Positions 5,191 to 5,820 of a stretch of 5,820 nucleotides of DNA are shown here, one piece after another. The position numbers and the translations under genes were made by a program. The notes below the pieces were generated by a model, which searched no databases, was not told the DNA's origin, and saw nothing but the letters and a program-made list of their open reading frames with translations. The stretch comes from Pseudomonas sp. PGPPP3 (GTDB taxonomy: Bacteria; Pseudomonadota; Gammaproteobacteria; Pseudomonadales; Pseudomonadaceae): contig NKIE01000007.1 in NCBI GenBank assembly GCA_002256055.1, forward strand, positions 9,708 to 15,527, written 5' to 3'. Position 1 is the stretch's first letter, and every line of letters begins with the position of its first letter.

Positions 5191-5820
5191 ATGCCCTTTT
5201 CTACCGCCCATTCACACCCACTGAACCTCTGGCTATGCCTGGCCTTGCCACTGCTGCTGATGGCGCTGCTGCTTGTGTTACCTACCACCGGTATCGATTT
5301 CGCTATCACCCAGTACTTCTACACCCCTGGGGTAGGTTTTGCCGGCAAGCACAGTTACCTGCTGGAAAACATCCTGCATGAGCGCGCCAAACAGGTCGTC
5401 ATTTTGCTGGGCCTGCTGGCACTGGCGGGCCTGATTACCAGTTTCTTCTATCGTCCCTGGCACTGGCTGCGCCTGCCACTGGGCTATCTGGTACTGTCCA
5501 TCAGCCTGTCATCCAGCGTCGTCACGCCCCTCAAGGTGGTAACCGGCGTGCACTGCCCCTGGGACCTCGCCGAGTTCGGCGGCAGCGAAACCTTCACCCC
5601 ATTACTCAGTGCTCGCGCGCCCACTGAACACCCCGGCAAATGCTGGCCAGGCGGGCACGCCAGCAGCGGTTTCATCTTCTTCGCCCTGTATTTTGTCCTG
5701 CGTGATCGACGCCCGCGCCTGGCCAAAGCGGCTCTGGTTTTTGCCCTTGCATTAGGCAGTCTGCTCTCCATCGGCCGTGTCATGCAGGGTGCGCACTTTC
5801 TCTCGCACAACGTCTGGACC
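5191..5820 (+). CDS. PAP2-superfamily membrane phosphatase, first 210 residues, cut by window edge
   Basis: The frame is open from the ATG at 5191 to the window end. Hydrophobic spans are at about 12-31, 67-86, 94-112, 158-171 and 179-195. The three acid-phosphatase blocks are present in order: K115 in KVVTGVHCPWDL (115-126), PGGHAS (153-158, with the catalytic His156) and GRVMQGAHFLSHNVWT (195-210, with Arg196 and His202). Enzymes of this superfamily remove phosphate from lipid phosphates such as lipid A, undecaprenyl pyrophosphate or phosphatidylglycerol phosphate, with the active site on the periplasmic face. The branch with CPWDL and AHFLSH occurs in many Gram-negative bacteria; its substrate is mostly unknown to me. 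Block 1 has Cys122 instead of Arg, and the Asp expected after His202 is replaced by His206/Asn207. A weak RBS (GTGGA, 5179-5183) precedes the start; GTG 5179 is the only other nearby in-frame option. Divergence from colR and nearby ColR-like boxes suggest ColR control. Confidence 0.88.
   Translation, partial: MPFSTAHSHPLNLWLCLALPLLLMALLLVLPTTGIDFAITQYFYTPGVGFAGKHSYLLENILHERAKQVVILLGLLALAGLITSFFYRPWHWLRLPLGYLVLSISLSSSVVTPLKVVTGVHCPWDLAEFGGSETFTPLLSARAPTEHPGKCWPGGHASSGFIFFALYFVLRDRRPRLAKAALVFALALGSLLSIGRVMQGAHFLSHNVWT

Noticed and set aside
5049..5810. Several minus-strand open frames opposite the PAP2 gene
   Set aside because: They are shadows of a plus-strand frame that has all three PAP2 motifs and membrane segments.

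Overview
The window looks like chromosomal DNA of a fluorescent Pseudomonas (P. putida/P. fluorescens type). This rests on moderately high GC, compact genes with Shine-Dalgarno sites, and above all a two-component pair whose proteins and key residue numbering match ColR/ColS of Pseudomonas. No mobile element, CRISPR array, tRNA or rRNA was seen, and every long gene reads intact. The assignment comes from recall of protein families, not from a search.

Left part (1-2000), acyl-CoA metabolism. The first 603 bases hold the N-terminal third of a medium/short-chain acyl-CoA synthetase on the minus strand, cut by the window edge. Divergent from it, across a 173-base intergenic region with a perfect 7-10-7 inverted repeat and a plausible -10 box, is a complete 391-residue thiolase with all catalytic residues. 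A strong hairpin at 1967-1996, with A and T tracts on either side, closes the thiolase gene and can also serve the convergent minus-strand operon. One oddity is that the ATP-binding P-loop of the synthetase reads PPGTTGNPKG, where the family has Thr/Ser at both proline positions.

Middle part (2025-4970), envelope stress. This is a tight minus-strand cluster read in the order colR, colS, an InaA/WaaP-like lipopolysaccharide kinase-family gene, and a 73-residue exported protein. colR and colS overlap by 11 bases, and the last two genes share one base (TAATG). ColS carries an ExxE motif (E126, E129) and the H35/E96/H105 set linked to metal sensing in P. putida ColS. The kinase-family protein lacks the usual catalytic Asp in its catalytic loop.

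Right part (4971-5820). A 220-base divergent region separates colR from a PAP2-superfamily membrane phosphatase that runs off the window. It contains two 16-base sites, one per strand, each matching the recalled ColR consensus at 14 of 16 positions. It also contains a tandem TTTAAG-N5-CTTAAG repeat of the PmrA-box type facing colR. The simplest model is a metal-responsive envelope module. ColS/ColR senses excess metal and controls the divergent phosphatase. The downstream kinase-like and exported proteins act on lipopolysaccharide or the cell envelope.
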